Shown one piece after another: positions 37,817 through 45,760 of a stretch of 64,000 nt of DNA; position 1 is the first letter of the stretch; each line of letters opens with the position of its first letter. Position numbers and translations under genes: made by a program. The notes under the pieces were generated by a model. That model did no database searches. It was not told the origin of the DNA and saw nothing but the letters and a program-made list of their open reading frames with translations. Origin of the DNA: Hanleya hanleyi (Eukaryota > Mollusca > Polyplacophora > Lepidopleurida > Hanleyidae); NCBI GenBank assembly GCA_036873755.1, contig JAVTVY010033801.1, positions 81,522 to 145,521 on the forward strand, read 5' to 3'.

Positions 37817-39004
37817 TCAACGATCAGCATGTAGACATAGAGAGTATATACGGCATGTTATGCTATTCATCAGTGCAAGGGTGACGCATTCGATCAGCCG
37901 ATGGGGGTGGTCTATCAGCTTGGTAACGAAGAACGTAACATTGGTGACCCTCTCTACTACCCATTGTGTGTTGGGGCGTTCACGATGTGCCCATCTCGAG
38001 GGATCCACGGTGTCCAGTTTCTCCAGCATCGTCTCTAGCGATGCCCGGTTAATGATGGTCAACGACTGGTCAAACACATGGCTGTTATTCCTGGCATAAT
38101 AATACCGTAACTGGTCCGTCTCTTTGTGACGTAAGATGTACCCGAAAGCGACATTCAATTTGAAGACCGTAGCTTGGTCATTGAAGATGGCTTCCACGTA
38201 GCTGCGTAGAAGGGTGAGGTCGGTGAGTGGGAAATTGTAGATATATGGAATAGGGCGATCATGGCGGAAAACGTGCCGTATCATGGGCCATTGGCGCCGA
38301 TAGATGTCACTCACTGGATCGGCGTCCTGTAACAGATCGCTAGGAACATCCACTGCATCTTCCAGAAAATCTTCGATGTCGTCAGGCGTATGACTAGCAA
38401 CAATAATGCTAGGGACTGGCTGGATATCTAGGCTCTTCTGAACTGTGGGTACAGGCGGGCTCTCTGTGATCGCATCACCAGTGGCATTCGTCTCCCCGTG
38501 CTCATCTTCACTGGGTCTGACCCTCCTGGGTGCCACTTTAGTGGGAAGTTGTCGCCCAAACCGTAGAGACGGGGCATGAATCAAACGCTGATGCCGTCTT
38601 AACTGACTGGGTCGTTTGAAGAGTTGACCACATTCATCACACTGTTCCGTCGCGCCCTCGTGGAATGAGCGTACGTGGCGCAGTAAAGGATCCTCTCGAT
38701 TAAATGACCGTGCGCAGGTTATACAAGTATACCGTGCGCCGTTGTGGATGGAGGACTCGTGCCGCCGCAAATCTTCTGGGCGAGTAAACTGCTTCTGGCA
38801 AGTTGTGCAAGTGAACATCTTGGTGCTGTTTCGTGCCATATAGGTCTTCTCCGCCATGATATCTACCCACATGTGTTTAGTGATTATGTTTTCCACCATG
38901 GGCAGATCACATATATCGGCCACATCCTGCATCTCATCAGCGATATGGATACGGTGCTGCAGAAGCTTAGCTCGGTGGGATGGCTCCATGACTGTTGGCT
39001 CCAC
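37817..39004 (-). CDS. C2H2 zinc-finger protein, Maverick PolB N-terminal module
   Basis: 395 aa, single exon. Three C2H2 fingers at residues 64-87, 92-115 and 120-143 (first: C-x2-C ... H-x4-H), a basic then acidic linker (150-230), and a C-terminal region (235-370) with FGYILRHKETDQLRYYYARN and TQWVVERVTNVTFFVTKL. From family knowledge, that region is the module standing just upstream of the palm/exonuclease part in large Maverick polymerase ORFs; here the protein stops about 30 residues after it (at 'KLIDHP') in unrelated sequence, so the polymerase is absent. Alternative view: a stand-alone DNA-binding regulator. A TATA-like CATAAAAGTGG lies about 110 bp upstream (39122-39111), and that promoter recurs at 60815. 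Confidence 0.85.
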   Translation of the reverse strand: MEPTVMEPSHRAKLLQHRIHIADEMQDVADICDLPMVENIITKHMWVDIMAEKTYMARNSTKMFTCTTCQKQFTRPEDLRRHESSIHNGARYTCITCARSFNREDPLLRHVRSFHEGATEQCDECGQLFKRPSQLRRHQRLIHAPSLRFGRQLPTKVAPRRVRPSEDEHGETNATGDAITESPPVPTVQKSLDIQPVPSIIVASHTPDDIEDFLEDAVDVPSDLLQDADPVSDIYRRQWPMIRHVFRHDRPIPYIYNFPLTDLTLLRSYVEAIFNDQATVFKLNVAFGYILRHKETDQLRYYYARNNSHVFDQSLTIINRASLETMLEKLDTVDPSRWAHRERPNTQWVVERVTNVTFFVTKLIDHPHRLIECVTLALMNSITCRIYSLCLHADR

Positions 39005-39110
39005 TGGTAAGGCAAGTAGCTCCTCTCGTCAGATAGGCTCAGGCTGGTCAGGCAGGCTCAGGCTGATCAGGTCAAGCAGGCCAATGAATGCAGCAATGCC
39101 CTAAAAATAT

Positions 39111-39122
39111 CCACTTTTATGG
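39111..39122 (-). promoter_or_regulatory. TATA-like promoter of the zinc-finger gene
   Basis: Minus strand CCATAAAAGTGG, then GATATTTTTAGGG. The same pair (TATAAAAGGAG, GATTTTTAGGG) with a similar CCTGACC/TGATCAGCC leader stands before the truncated homologue at 60944, so the promoter is conserved between elements. Confidence 0.65.
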
Positions 39123-39130
39123 ACCTACAT

Positions 39131-39153
39131 GGAAGTACCCGGATGCAGGCGCG
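39131..39153 (+). repeat. TACCCGGATGCAGGCGC motif, copy 1
   Basis: GTACCCGGATGCAGGCGCGC; close copies at about 47790-47815 and 47834-47855, near the right TIR. It is the only non-TIR sequence I see shared between the two ends of the interior. Confidence 0.6.
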
Positions 39154-39229
39154 CACGTCACCGAAAAAAACACAGTCAACTCGCCACATACAATCGCCCC
39201 CTCAAGACCCTCATACATATTCGGATGAC

Positions 39230-39329
39230 GGACGTCACCGAAAAGACAGGAACGTCACCGAAACGACACGGACGTCACCGAAAAGACAAGGACGTCACCG
39301 AAAAGACACGGACGTCACAGAAATTCTGG
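39230..39329. promoter_or_regulatory. Five 20-bp iterons with CRE-like cores
   Basis: Exactly spaced 20-bp units of the form GGACGTCACCGAAAAGACAC at 39230, 39250, 39270, 39290 and 39310; the last is degenerate. GACGTCA is the CRE/ATF core. A sixth, unphased half-copy is at about 39150. It lies in the divergent spacer between the zinc-finger gene and the plus-strand genes, so a bidirectional enhancer or a protein-bound origin-like site are the likely roles (inference). Confidence 0.7.
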
Positions 39330-39493
39330 GGAAAAACCTCGCACACAGGTCAGTACTTGCATTCCTATCATGTTTCCTACTGGTTCCTCCAGCGTGGATG
39401 TGCTGTGATGGAGGGGCTAATAAAAGGATTGACCTGTAATCTTAGTTGTTGTTGCTCTCTTTTTTGGACTAACCCATCAGAATAGTACGTATC

Positions 39494-39733
39494 ATGGACT
39501 ACACCCGTAGAGCTACGTATAGGCGCGCATGTGTGACATGGTCTATAAAACACGTCCCTCTGGATCCCACACCCCCATTCCTACGGCTGCAGAGCCATGA
39601 CGGATCACCCATCCCTATGCGACTCGCATTTTACAGCATGCGACCGTGGTTAATTCGCTCACGGGTTACCGAGCAGTGGTTCGGTCCATGTTTGCAGATG
39701 GCGACGACAACGAGGGGCGACGACAGATCCTGA
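39494..39733 (+). CDS. Small arginine-rich ORF, uncertain
   Basis: 79 aa from ATG 39494, preceded by AATAAAAGG (TATA-like, 39419). Arg-rich, no recognised domain. It overlaps the next ORF in another frame, and a second TATA-like element (CTATAAAAC, 39543) lies inside it, which argues that either this ORF or the next is the real one. Confidence 0.25.
   Translation: MDYTRRATYRRACVTWSIKHVPLDPTPPFLRLQSHDGSPIPMRLAFYSMRPWLIRSRVTEQWFGPCLQMATTTRGDDRS
39543..39550 (+). promoter_or_regulatory. TATA-like element
   Basis: CTATAAAA about 140 bp before the ATG at 39691. One of a series of TATA-like boxes that precede most genes of this element. Confidence 0.45.
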
Positions 39734-39924
39734 AAGAGTTCACAGAAGCGGTCCTCGACAGAGTGCACTCGATGGAGAGGTGTGCCATCACTCACCACTA
39801 CTGGACTATAACAGCCATCCTTGATGCTCGGGCTATGGACCACGAGCGCTCACGCCGCAACCAGCGACGGCTGGTTGGCCTAGTCATGGTGTGTGCCCTA
39901 TTGACCCTGACGCTTTGGCATTGA
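39691..39924 (+). CDS. Small tail-anchored-type protein
   Basis: 77 aa from the first in-frame ATG. Acidic/charged N-terminal half, a basic stretch (RSRRNQRR) and a C-terminal hydrophobic segment (LVGLVMVCALLTLTLW), the layout of a tail-anchored membrane protein. The frame is open back to 39598 without an ATG, so the start is unsure; an N-terminal frameshift is possible. No homologue recognised. Confidence 0.4.
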   Translation, partial: FADGDDNEGRRQILKEFTEAVLDRVHSMERCAITHHYWTITAILDARAMDHERSRRNQRRLVGLVMVCALLTLTLWH

Positions 39925-39938
39925 CAGTGGGACCTGAC

Positions 39939-39946
39939 CATAAATA
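39939..39946 (+). promoter_or_regulatory. TATA-like element
   Basis: CATAAATA, 51 bp before the ATG at 39997. Confidence 0.5.
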
Positions 39947-39996
39947 CGAGAGACAGTCAGAGGGTGTGTCATTCACCGTTCGTCATTGGGTGAACC

Positions 39997-40496
39997 ATGC
40001 CACCAGTTCTACGAGCCATCCTTCCTCTTACACCCCGGGTGGGGTTACACGTCTATGAAGATAAAGTCACCCTCGTGGGAGACCGTGGAGATGTTTGCTG
40101 GTATCGAATACGGTTACGCTACACCGTGACGGCTGGACCAAATTTAAACGGGTGTTGAGTGGTGAGCTCGACGGAAACCTCATCCACATAGACAATGCCA
40201 TCTACGTACACCGTGGACCCTTCTTTCCACGCCTGGGCCGTTACCAAGACCCTACACGAGGCTTCACCCTAGACCCCGATCTGTGGACAGCCTTCGAGAA
40301 AGTGGTGCCTATTGTGGACCAGCTGTTTACACCGGACGAGCGATCATCAGACGAGTTGTAGTGGGCTCGGGCTCTGAGAGAAGCGGCGGCAGAACCTAAT
40401 GAACAAATGTCTAGCAATGAAGCGGAGGCAGACGACGATGCCATTCATTACCCGGCTAGACTCGGTCATCCCAGTGACATGACCACCCGATCATAA
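39997..40496 (+). pseudogene. PC4-like small protein, copy 1 (frameshifted)
   Basis: ATG 39997 in a good context opens a frame homologous to the start of copy 2 (GLHVYEDKV against FLHVYADKV). Around 40095-40130 the homology jumps frame and continues as DGWTKFKRVLSGELDGNLIH to a TAG at 40359; beyond it the frame stays open to TAA 40494-40496 at the position where copy 2 has its acidic tail. So one frameshift plus one nonsense change relative to copy 2. Both halves of the protein end in a 'hydrophobic-x-L-x3-W-x2-hydrophobic' pattern. Confidence 0.65.
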
Positions 40497-40509
40497 TACG
40501 TATCTCAGC

Positions 40510-40956
40510 TTGACCCACGAGGTTTTCCTGCACGTTTATGCGGATAAGGTCGATATCATGGAGGTGGGAGACATCTGTGATGCAGACCCTACACAACCGT
40601 ACCCGGCCCACATTCGTTTGTCTCAGGAGGGCTGGACCAAATTCAAACGGATGTTGTCTGGTGAACTGGACGGCGACCTCATTCACTTGTGTCACGATGT
40701 GTACATCCGACGCGGCCCTTTCTTTGCTCAATTGGCTCGGCTAGATGGGGGTACAGTGCATTTTACCCTTCACCCTGATCTATGGTCTGCATTGGAAGAT
40801 GCCGTGGTAGATGTGGATCAAGTGCTTACGGAGGAAGATCGGTCATCAGACGAGTTGGACTGGTCATTTACCATGGACAATGTGCTGGCAGAAGCCAACG
40901 AAGAAAATCAGAAAGAAACTACGGCCCAAGATATACCCGTTATAAATAAACGATAG
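40510..40956 (+). CDS. PC4-like small protein, copy 2
   Basis: Up to 148 codons; the first in-frame ATG is 40558, and the homology with copy 1 begins upstream of it with no ATG, so its start may also be damaged. Two similar halves: HIRLSQEGWTKFKRML and HFTLHPDLWSALEDAV, each after beta-like strands, then an acidic tail (EEDRSSDELDW). The strand-strand-helix layout with W in the helix resembles the PC4/p15 single-strand-DNA-binding coactivator domain; I put this forward as inference, not recognition. It lies 27 bp upstream of the integrase start. A ssDNA-binding role would suit replication or transcription of a linear DNA element. Confidence 0.55.
   Translation: MTHEVFLHVYADKVDIMEVGDICDADPTQPYPAHIRLSQEGWTKFKRMLSGELDGDLIHLCHDVYIRRGPFFAQLARLDGGTVHFTLHPDLWSALEDAVVDVDQVLTEEDRSSDELDWSFTMDNVLAEANEENQKETTAQDIPVINKR
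40941..40950 (+). promoter_or_regulatory. TATA box of the integrase gene
   Basis: TATAAATAAA, 43 bp upstream of ATG 40984 and inside the 3' end of the preceding ORF. Confidence 0.6.
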
Positions 40957-40983
40957 AGCCAGGGTCCATCCTCATTTGTCACC

Positions 40984-42057
40984 ATGAAGAGCTGGGAGAA
41001 GGTGTTGGATAACTTATACTACAGTCCCGACAGTCCGGCGACCTATAGCGCATTGACGGCTCTCTATCGAGCGGCCGAACCCCAGGGGATACAACGTGCT
41101 CAAGTCCGAGATTGGTTAAGAAAACAAGACACCTATACCTTACATCGAGCTGCCCGTCGCCATTTTCTAAGGAACAGGGTCATCGTGGGAGGAATAGATG
41201 CCCAGTGGCAAGCGGATTTGGTCGATATGAGCGCCTTTGCCGAACACAACGATGGGAATCGGTATATCTTGACGTGCATCGATATCCTGTCGAAGTATGC
41301 GTGGGTGGTACCCATCCGGACGAAAACGGGGTCGAATCTCATAGCGGCGTTCAAAGACATCTTCAAGACCGGGCGCAAACCTTTGTATTTGCAAACCGAC
41401 GAAGGCACGGAATTCCTCAACAGACCGTTCCAACAGTTTCTGAAAGCCCAGAAGGTGTTTTTCCTCCATACGTACAACGATACCAAGGCTTCCGTGGTAG
41501 AAAGGTTCAACAGGACATTCAAAGGCCGCATGTATAAATATTTCACCTATAAGAATACAAGGCGGTACATCGATGTTCTCCCGAAACTTGTGAGAGGTTA
41601 CAATCGAGCCTATCACCGGAGTATAGAGAGAGCCTCCATTACCGTGACCCAACGCAATGAAGCCCAAGTCCGGCGTGTCTTGTATCCCAGGCAATCGCAG
41701 CGAACGACGAAGGAGGTGTACAAGGTCGGGGACCCTGTACGGATCAGTAAAGTCAAAGGTCAATTTGAGAAAAGTTACTTGCCCAACTGGAGCGATGAGC
41801 ACTTCCTGATTAAACGGCGCCTACCCCGACAGCAGCGAGTCTATGAACTGGAAGATCTTCAAGGGGAACCGTTGCTAGGGACGTTTTACGAGACGGAATT
41901 ACAGCCTGTCGTAAAAACACAGCAAGACTACTACACGGTGGAGCAGATTTTGAAAACGGAACGTCGACGTGGCAAACTGTTTCATTTCGTCAAATGGCAA
42001 GGCTGGCCCAGTTCCTTCAATTCCTGGGTCGCTGCCAACCAGGTGAAACGACTATAA
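40984..42057 (+). CDS. Polinton integrase, retroviral type with chromodomain
   Basis: 357 aa, intact. Integrates the element's linear DNA, giving the 6-bp target duplication. N-terminal helical/zinc-less region (1-65), rve catalytic core with D78 (QADLVDM), D139 (LQTDEGTEF) and E173 (SVVERFNRTFKG), spacing D-x33-E; then an SH3-like part (KVGDPVRISK, 247-256) and a C-terminal chromodomain (317-355, YTVEQIL ... FVKWQGWPSSFNSWV) with the aromatic residues for methyl-lysine reading. Chromodomain tails are usual in Polinton integrases and target chromatin. The next gene's TATA sits on this gene's stop codon. Confidence 0.95.
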   Translation: MKSWEKVLDNLYYSPDSPATYSALTALYRAAEPQGIQRAQVRDWLRKQDTYTLHRAARRHFLRNRVIVGGIDAQWQADLVDMSAFAEHNDGNRYILTCIDILSKYAWVVPIRTKTGSNLIAAFKDIFKTGRKPLYLQTDEGTEFLNRPFQQFLKAQKVFFLHTYNDTKASVVERFNRTFKGRMYKYFTYKNTRRYIDVLPKLVRGYNRAYHRSIERASITVTQRNEAQVRRVLYPRQSQRTTKEVYKVGDPVRISKVKGQFEKSYLPNWSDEHFLIKRRLPRQQRVYELEDLQGEPLLGTFYETELQPVVKTQQDYYTVEQILKTERRRGKLFHFVKWQGWPSSFNSWVAANQVKRL

Positions 42058-42058
42058 A
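42051..42058 (+). promoter_or_regulatory. TATA box overlapping the integrase stop
   Basis: ACTATAAAG, 57 bp before ATG 42108; the TAA of the integrase is part of it. Confidence 0.55.
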
Positions 42059-42107
42059 GCCAGACACCACTGCCGTCATCCTTCATTCCACGTTCGACCA
42101 CAGTGCT

Positions 42108-42707
42108 ATGGACAAACAGCAGCTGCCACTGAACACAGCCTCTCCCAAAACGCGCAAAGCGCAAGTGGGCATTGTGGTGATAGTGCTAACCCTGCTGAGT
42201 GTGTTGTACGGAGGTGTGTTTTACGACGTAGGCTATGTCAGCACGCTACTTAGCCAACTTAGAACACCAGCCACCAGTCAAACCAGTCTACAGATAGCAC
42301 CAGTCAACCCCGTATCGAGCCCAGTCATCACCACTACCACACCCCGTGTACAAGCCCCATCGAGCTCCACGCCAAGTATACAGTCCACACCTACACCAAG
42401 AACACCCACTACGTCTGAAAACCCACGGGATTTCATCCCTCACAGTGAACAGACAACGCCGACCGACGTTGTACCCACCACCATCATCACTCACAGTGAA
42501 CAGACAACGACGACCAACGTTGTCCCCACCACCACCACTCCAGTTCACTCGTACCAAATTTACAAGAGCGGGTTACCACGACAGCGCATACAGCTCGAAC
42601 CATGGATCCTCGGTGGCAGCATCCCTTCACGTGTCTCATCGCAGGACCGACGGGTTCCGGCAAAACGCACTTCGTCAGAAAGCTCCTTCAACACGCCGAC
42701 AGCATGA
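42108..42707 (+). CDS. Membrane protein with Ser/Thr/Pro-rich ectodomain
   Basis: 199 aa from ATG 42108 (the frame is open further upstream but only inside the integrase). A short basic cytoplasmic head, one transmembrane segment (about residues 20-42, VGIVVIVLTLLSVLYGGVFY), then a mucin-like region rich in T, P and S with a duplicated ~25-residue segment (HSEQTTPTDVVPTT / HSEQTTTTNVVPTT). The last ~35 codons overlap the ATPase start in another frame. Type II topology and O-glycosylation are inferred. No family recognised. Confidence 0.65.
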   Translation: MDKQQLPLNTASPKTRKAQVGIVVIVLTLLSVLYGGVFYDVGYVSTLLSQLRTPATSQTSLQIAPVNPVSSPVITTTTPRVQAPSSSTPSIQSTPTPRTPTTSENPRDFIPHSEQTTPTDVVPTTIITHSEQTTTTNVVPTTTTPVHSYQIYKSGLPRQRIQLEPWILGGSIPSRVSSQDRRVPAKRTSSESSFNTPTA

Positions 42708-43205
42708 TCACCCCACCCATTGCCCGAGTCGTGTGGTGTTACGGAGAATGGCAGCCAGCGTATGCAGCAATGCCCCACATCACGTTCGCGGAAGGTCTAC
42801 CTGGCCGATTTGGAACCCGACACCTTGGTGGTTCTGGATGATCTCATGGCGGAGACGGATGCGCGGGTGACCCAACTCTTTACCAAAGGCAGCCATCATC
42901 GACGGCTCAGCATCATCTACATTGTGCAGAATCTGTTCAATAAAAACAAAGAACATAGGAACATCAGCTTAAATGCCCACTGCCTGGTGGTCTTCAAAAA
43001 CCCGAGAGATACCACTCAACTGCTGCACCTGGCGAGACAGATGTATCTCGACCGCACACCGTTTGCGTTGGAAGCCTTCAAAGTTGCGACAACCCCTCAG
43101 CACGGGTATATGCTCTTCGACTTCAAGCAAGCCACCCCCGACCACCTTCGACTACGGACCGGCATCTCTCTCGGAGAGACCCACCACGTATACATGCAAA
43201 AATAA
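42602..43205 (+). pseudogene. FtsK/HerA-type packaging ATPase, one frameshift
   Basis: Drives DNA into the capsid in Polinton-type viruses. ATG 42602 (ACCATGG context). Walker A GPTGSGKT at residues 15-22; after about residue 66 the homology moves to the next frame, which carries Walker B TLVVLDDLM and runs to TAA 43203-43205. Total length is 3n+1, so one surplus base near 42799-42803 breaks the gene; neither a splice pair nor a slippery heptamer is evident. Length (~200 codons) is near the family norm of about 230. It could be a sequencing error. Confidence 0.85.
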
Positions 43206-43314
43206 TGTAAACACACCCACAGTGGCTCCCCCAGCTGGAGTGTGTGTTTGATGATGGGGATAATCAAAAGAATTAATACCACAGCATGGTTGACTTTGTC
43301 TCTGTTCTCTGAGG

Positions 43315-43326
43315 TAGATAAAAAGA
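43315..43326 (+). promoter_or_regulatory. TATA-like element before the late gene cluster
   Basis: AGATAAAAAGAG, about 40 bp before ATG 43358. Confidence 0.5.
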
Positions 43327-43357
43327 GTAGAGTTGTAAGTTCTAGCATTAGTTGTGC

Positions 43358-43698
43358 ATGATGTCTGCGCGAGTACGGAAGCACGCTCCGACGCTCCGTG
43401 TATTGAAGACCGCCCCACCCGAGTTGGTCCGAACCATTGTACGCGGACCCTGACCTTGTACGCTGTCTGTGCGAGATCGGGTACAACCTGTTAAAAGGCA
43501 ACGTACCACTGACTCCGGCTCAGAAGACCAAGTTGGCCAAACATAAGACAGGTCTCCGAACCCTAGTCCAGAAGCGAATCTCTCAAACACAAAAAGAAAA
43601 AGGTGTTACAGAAAGGCGGCTTTCTCGGGGCCATCTTAGCACCGTTGGGCGCTTCCATGTTAGGTCCAGTATTGGGTGGACTCTTCGGCCGACAATGA
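43358..43698 (+). pseudogene. Small basic, glycine-rich membrane-active-type protein (two frameshifts)
   Basis: Three successive frames carry one protein: residues from ATG 43358 to about 43436 (basic, ending PPELVRTI), then 43437-43600 (DLVRCLCEIGYNLLKGN, LTPAQKTKLAKH), then about 43600-43698 (VLQKGGFLGAILAP, PVLGGLFGRQ) to TGA 43696-43698. The last break is at an A-rich tract. The Lys-rich part followed by a Gly-rich amphipathic tail resembles small virion proteins of Polintons and adintoviruses thought to be membrane-active; role inferred. It overlaps the next ATG by two bases (ATGA). Confidence 0.65.
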
Positions 43699-44537
43699 AC
43701 CACACGAAAAAAATGGTCCTCGTCGAACCACGGTTCCTTCAAAACCTCCAATCGCCCTACCCTGTCCCACCTACGGTGAAGACCATAAACACCCTCGATG
43801 GAGAGATGCAACAGATCTTACAGAGACCGGGGTTAAGCGACAATGAGAAAGTACAACGGTACAATGAGACGCTTCAACGGTACATGACGTTCATGGACAA
43901 ATACAAAACCCTCTCTACCCCAGCACCACCACCACCACCACCACCACCACGTGACACACCGCCGACCTCAGCACCGCTCCAACAGCCGCCATTACCAGGG
44001 GTACCACCCACAGCCCCACAGTGGGTCGAAGACGAAGTGCTGAAGAGTGTACCTGCATCGTTCAAGAAACAAGCTGGCCTGGTATTACAACGGATGAAAC
44101 AGAATCCTAACATGACTTGGAATGATAAAGGCGAACCCCTGGTACAGAATCAGGTGGTCCCCGGGACCCACATGACGGATTTAGTGAATGACCTGATGCG
44201 TCAACGCAGGTCGCGCACGGATCCTCGAGGATGGGAGGTCTTCGTTCAAGGCTTGAAAGACATGCTTGTACCACAGGAATTGGTGCGGAATCCCCAGCGC
44301 TGGGCCTGGATGCATCGGACCCAGCAATCGCCGAGTGGCCCACTACCTTCTTGGGAAGCCGAATGGGAACCGGAGTCACCCCGCAAAACACCACCACAAC
44401 GGGCACCAACTTTTCAGACCTTTAAAAAACCACCCTTGATCAATACACCCCACATCTCCAGAGCCGTGACACGTAGCAAGTCACCGCGACGAACACGACG
44501 CCGGACACAACCACCCAAGGCCTGGAAGACCTATTAA
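43695..44537 (+). CDS. Proline-rich virion-type protein
   Basis: 280 aa from ATG 43695 (the frame is open upstream only as part of the preceding gene). N-terminal helical region (LDGEMQQILQRPGLSD, NETLQRYMTFMDKYK), a run of eight or more prolines at about 80-90, a central folded part (VPASFKKQAGLVLQRMK, TDLVNDLMRQRRS) and a basic C-terminus (SPRRTRRRTQPPKAW). The same two-part layout occurs in uncharacterised proteins next to capsid genes of animal Mavericks. Probably structural or scaffolding; no firm function. Confidence 0.7.
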   Translation: MNHTKKMVLVEPRFLQNLQSPYPVPPTVKTINTLDGEMQQILQRPGLSDNEKVQRYNETLQRYMTFMDKYKTLSTPAPPPPPPPPRDTPPTSAPLQQPPLPGVPPTAPQWVEDEVLKSVPASFKKQAGLVLQRMKQNPNMTWNDKGEPLVQNQVVPGTHMTDLVNDLMRQRRSRTDPRGWEVFVQGLKDMLVPQELVRNPQRWAWMHRTQQSPSGPLPSWEAEWEPESPRKTPPQRAPTFQTFKKPPLINTPHISRAVTRSKSPRRTRRRTQPPKAWKTY

Positions 44538-44570
44538 AACCAACAGCAGCAGCAGGACAGCTCAGTCGCC

Positions 44571-45354
44571 ATGTTTTACCTCACCCTACCCAGTAACAGT
44601 TCGCTGGATGTGTTTCCTGACAACACCTTGGCCGAGTACGTCACCCAGTTACCGCAAGCGTTGCATTTACCTGGACGATGGGAATGTGGCCTCGTGGATA
44701 TCCAATACCCTTACTCGTGGTACAACGTGCGAGCCAATGAAATGTGGTACGAGGTGACCTACGAAGGCAAAAACACTCGACTCACCGTCCCCGAAGGCCA
44801 ATACGATACCCCCAAGGAGTTCATGCAGGGGCTGACAAGACTGTTGCATTATAAGGCTCTATGGGAGGTCACGAATACATCAAAACCCATCAAATCCTTT
44901 CCCTTCAAGAATCACGTGGATTTCGATTACAACGCACACAACGACAAGGCACAGATCCTCCTCACCGCCAACGTGAGTGTCGTACTGAGTCCTATCCTAC
45001 AGCAAATGCTGGGTCTCGCTCACGCGACCTACACGGGTCCATCCGAGGACCATGGCCAGATCCCGATGGATATGAAGTCGGGTATGTACGGACTACTACT
45101 TGGACGTAGTCGACAACCACATCGTGGGCGATATCAACACACCTCTGTTACGGGTGGTCTCCATTAAAAAGACGTATGGAGATCAAGTCACCCACAGTTT
45201 CACCCACATGCTCTACCTACCCGTACGACAAACCGACATCAACACGATCACGGTGGATATAAGAGATGACACAGGACGACCGGTGGCATTCGAACGCGGG
45301 AAAGTGGTGCTGACACTTCATTTTCGACAAGCACGTGCTCCCCACTTTGTATAA
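44571..45354 (+). pseudogene. Penton-like minor capsid protein (one frameshift)
   Basis: The Polinton minor capsid protein forms the pentameric vertices. ATG 44571 follows TATTAAAACC (44532). N-terminus has LPSNSSLDVFPDNTLAEY and WECGLVDIQYPYSW, typical of the family; the frame changes within CTACTACT at about 45094-45101 and continues through DVVDNHIVGD, PLLRVV and LTLHF to TAA 45352-45354. Total length 3n+1, so one extra base; slippage in the CTA repeat is a likely cause. The ORF stops shortly after the shift, losing the last third. Confidence 0.85.
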
Positions 45355-45758
45355 TGAAGGTCCCTTACGAGTGCGATGCACGCAGCTATATGGACTATTA
45401 TGCCCAACAGGCCGGGGGTGGCCTTCCCGTCTTTAGTGGTGCACGCATGCAACGAGGGCATGGGCTGGGGAACATACTCGGGAGCATCGTGAAAACGTTC
45501 CTGCCCTTGGTGACGCGTGGGGTGAAAGCAATCGGCAAACAAGGGGTACGCAGTGGACTGCAAGTGGCCGGTGATGTCTTGGGGGGTACGGCACCCAAAG
45601 AAGCCTTGAAACGGCGGGCCAAAGAAGCGGGAGGCGTCTTGGTGGCCAAAGCACAACGCACCGTAGGGAATAAAAGACCTGCACCACCGAGACCACGCAC
45701 CAGTCGACGACCGACCCAGCGACGACGCACATCGAAGACCCAGGATATCTTTTCTTAA
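45354..45758 (+). CDS. pX-like core/membrane-active protein
   Basis: 134 aa, overlapping the preceding stop by one base (TAATG). Gly/hydrophobic N-terminal half (GHGLGNILGSIVKTFLPLV) followed by a strongly basic tail (RPRTSRRPTQRRRTSK). This pattern matches the small core or lytic proteins encoded between penton and capsid genes in Polintons and adintoviruses. Expected in the virion bound to DNA. Intact. Three bases separate it from the capsid gene. Confidence 0.75.
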   Translation: MKVPYECDARSYMDYYAQQAGGGLPVFSGARMQRGHGLGNILGSIVKTFLPLVTRGVKAIGKQGVRSGLQVAGDVLGGTAPKEALKRRAKEAGGVLVAKAQRTVGNKRPAPPRPRTSRRPTQRRRTSKTQDIFS

Positions 45759-45760
45759 AC

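Noticed and set aside
41133..41802. Minus-strand ORFs opposite the integrase (137 and 211 aa)
   Set aside because: Shadow frames of a strongly supported gene with catalytic residues on the plus strand.
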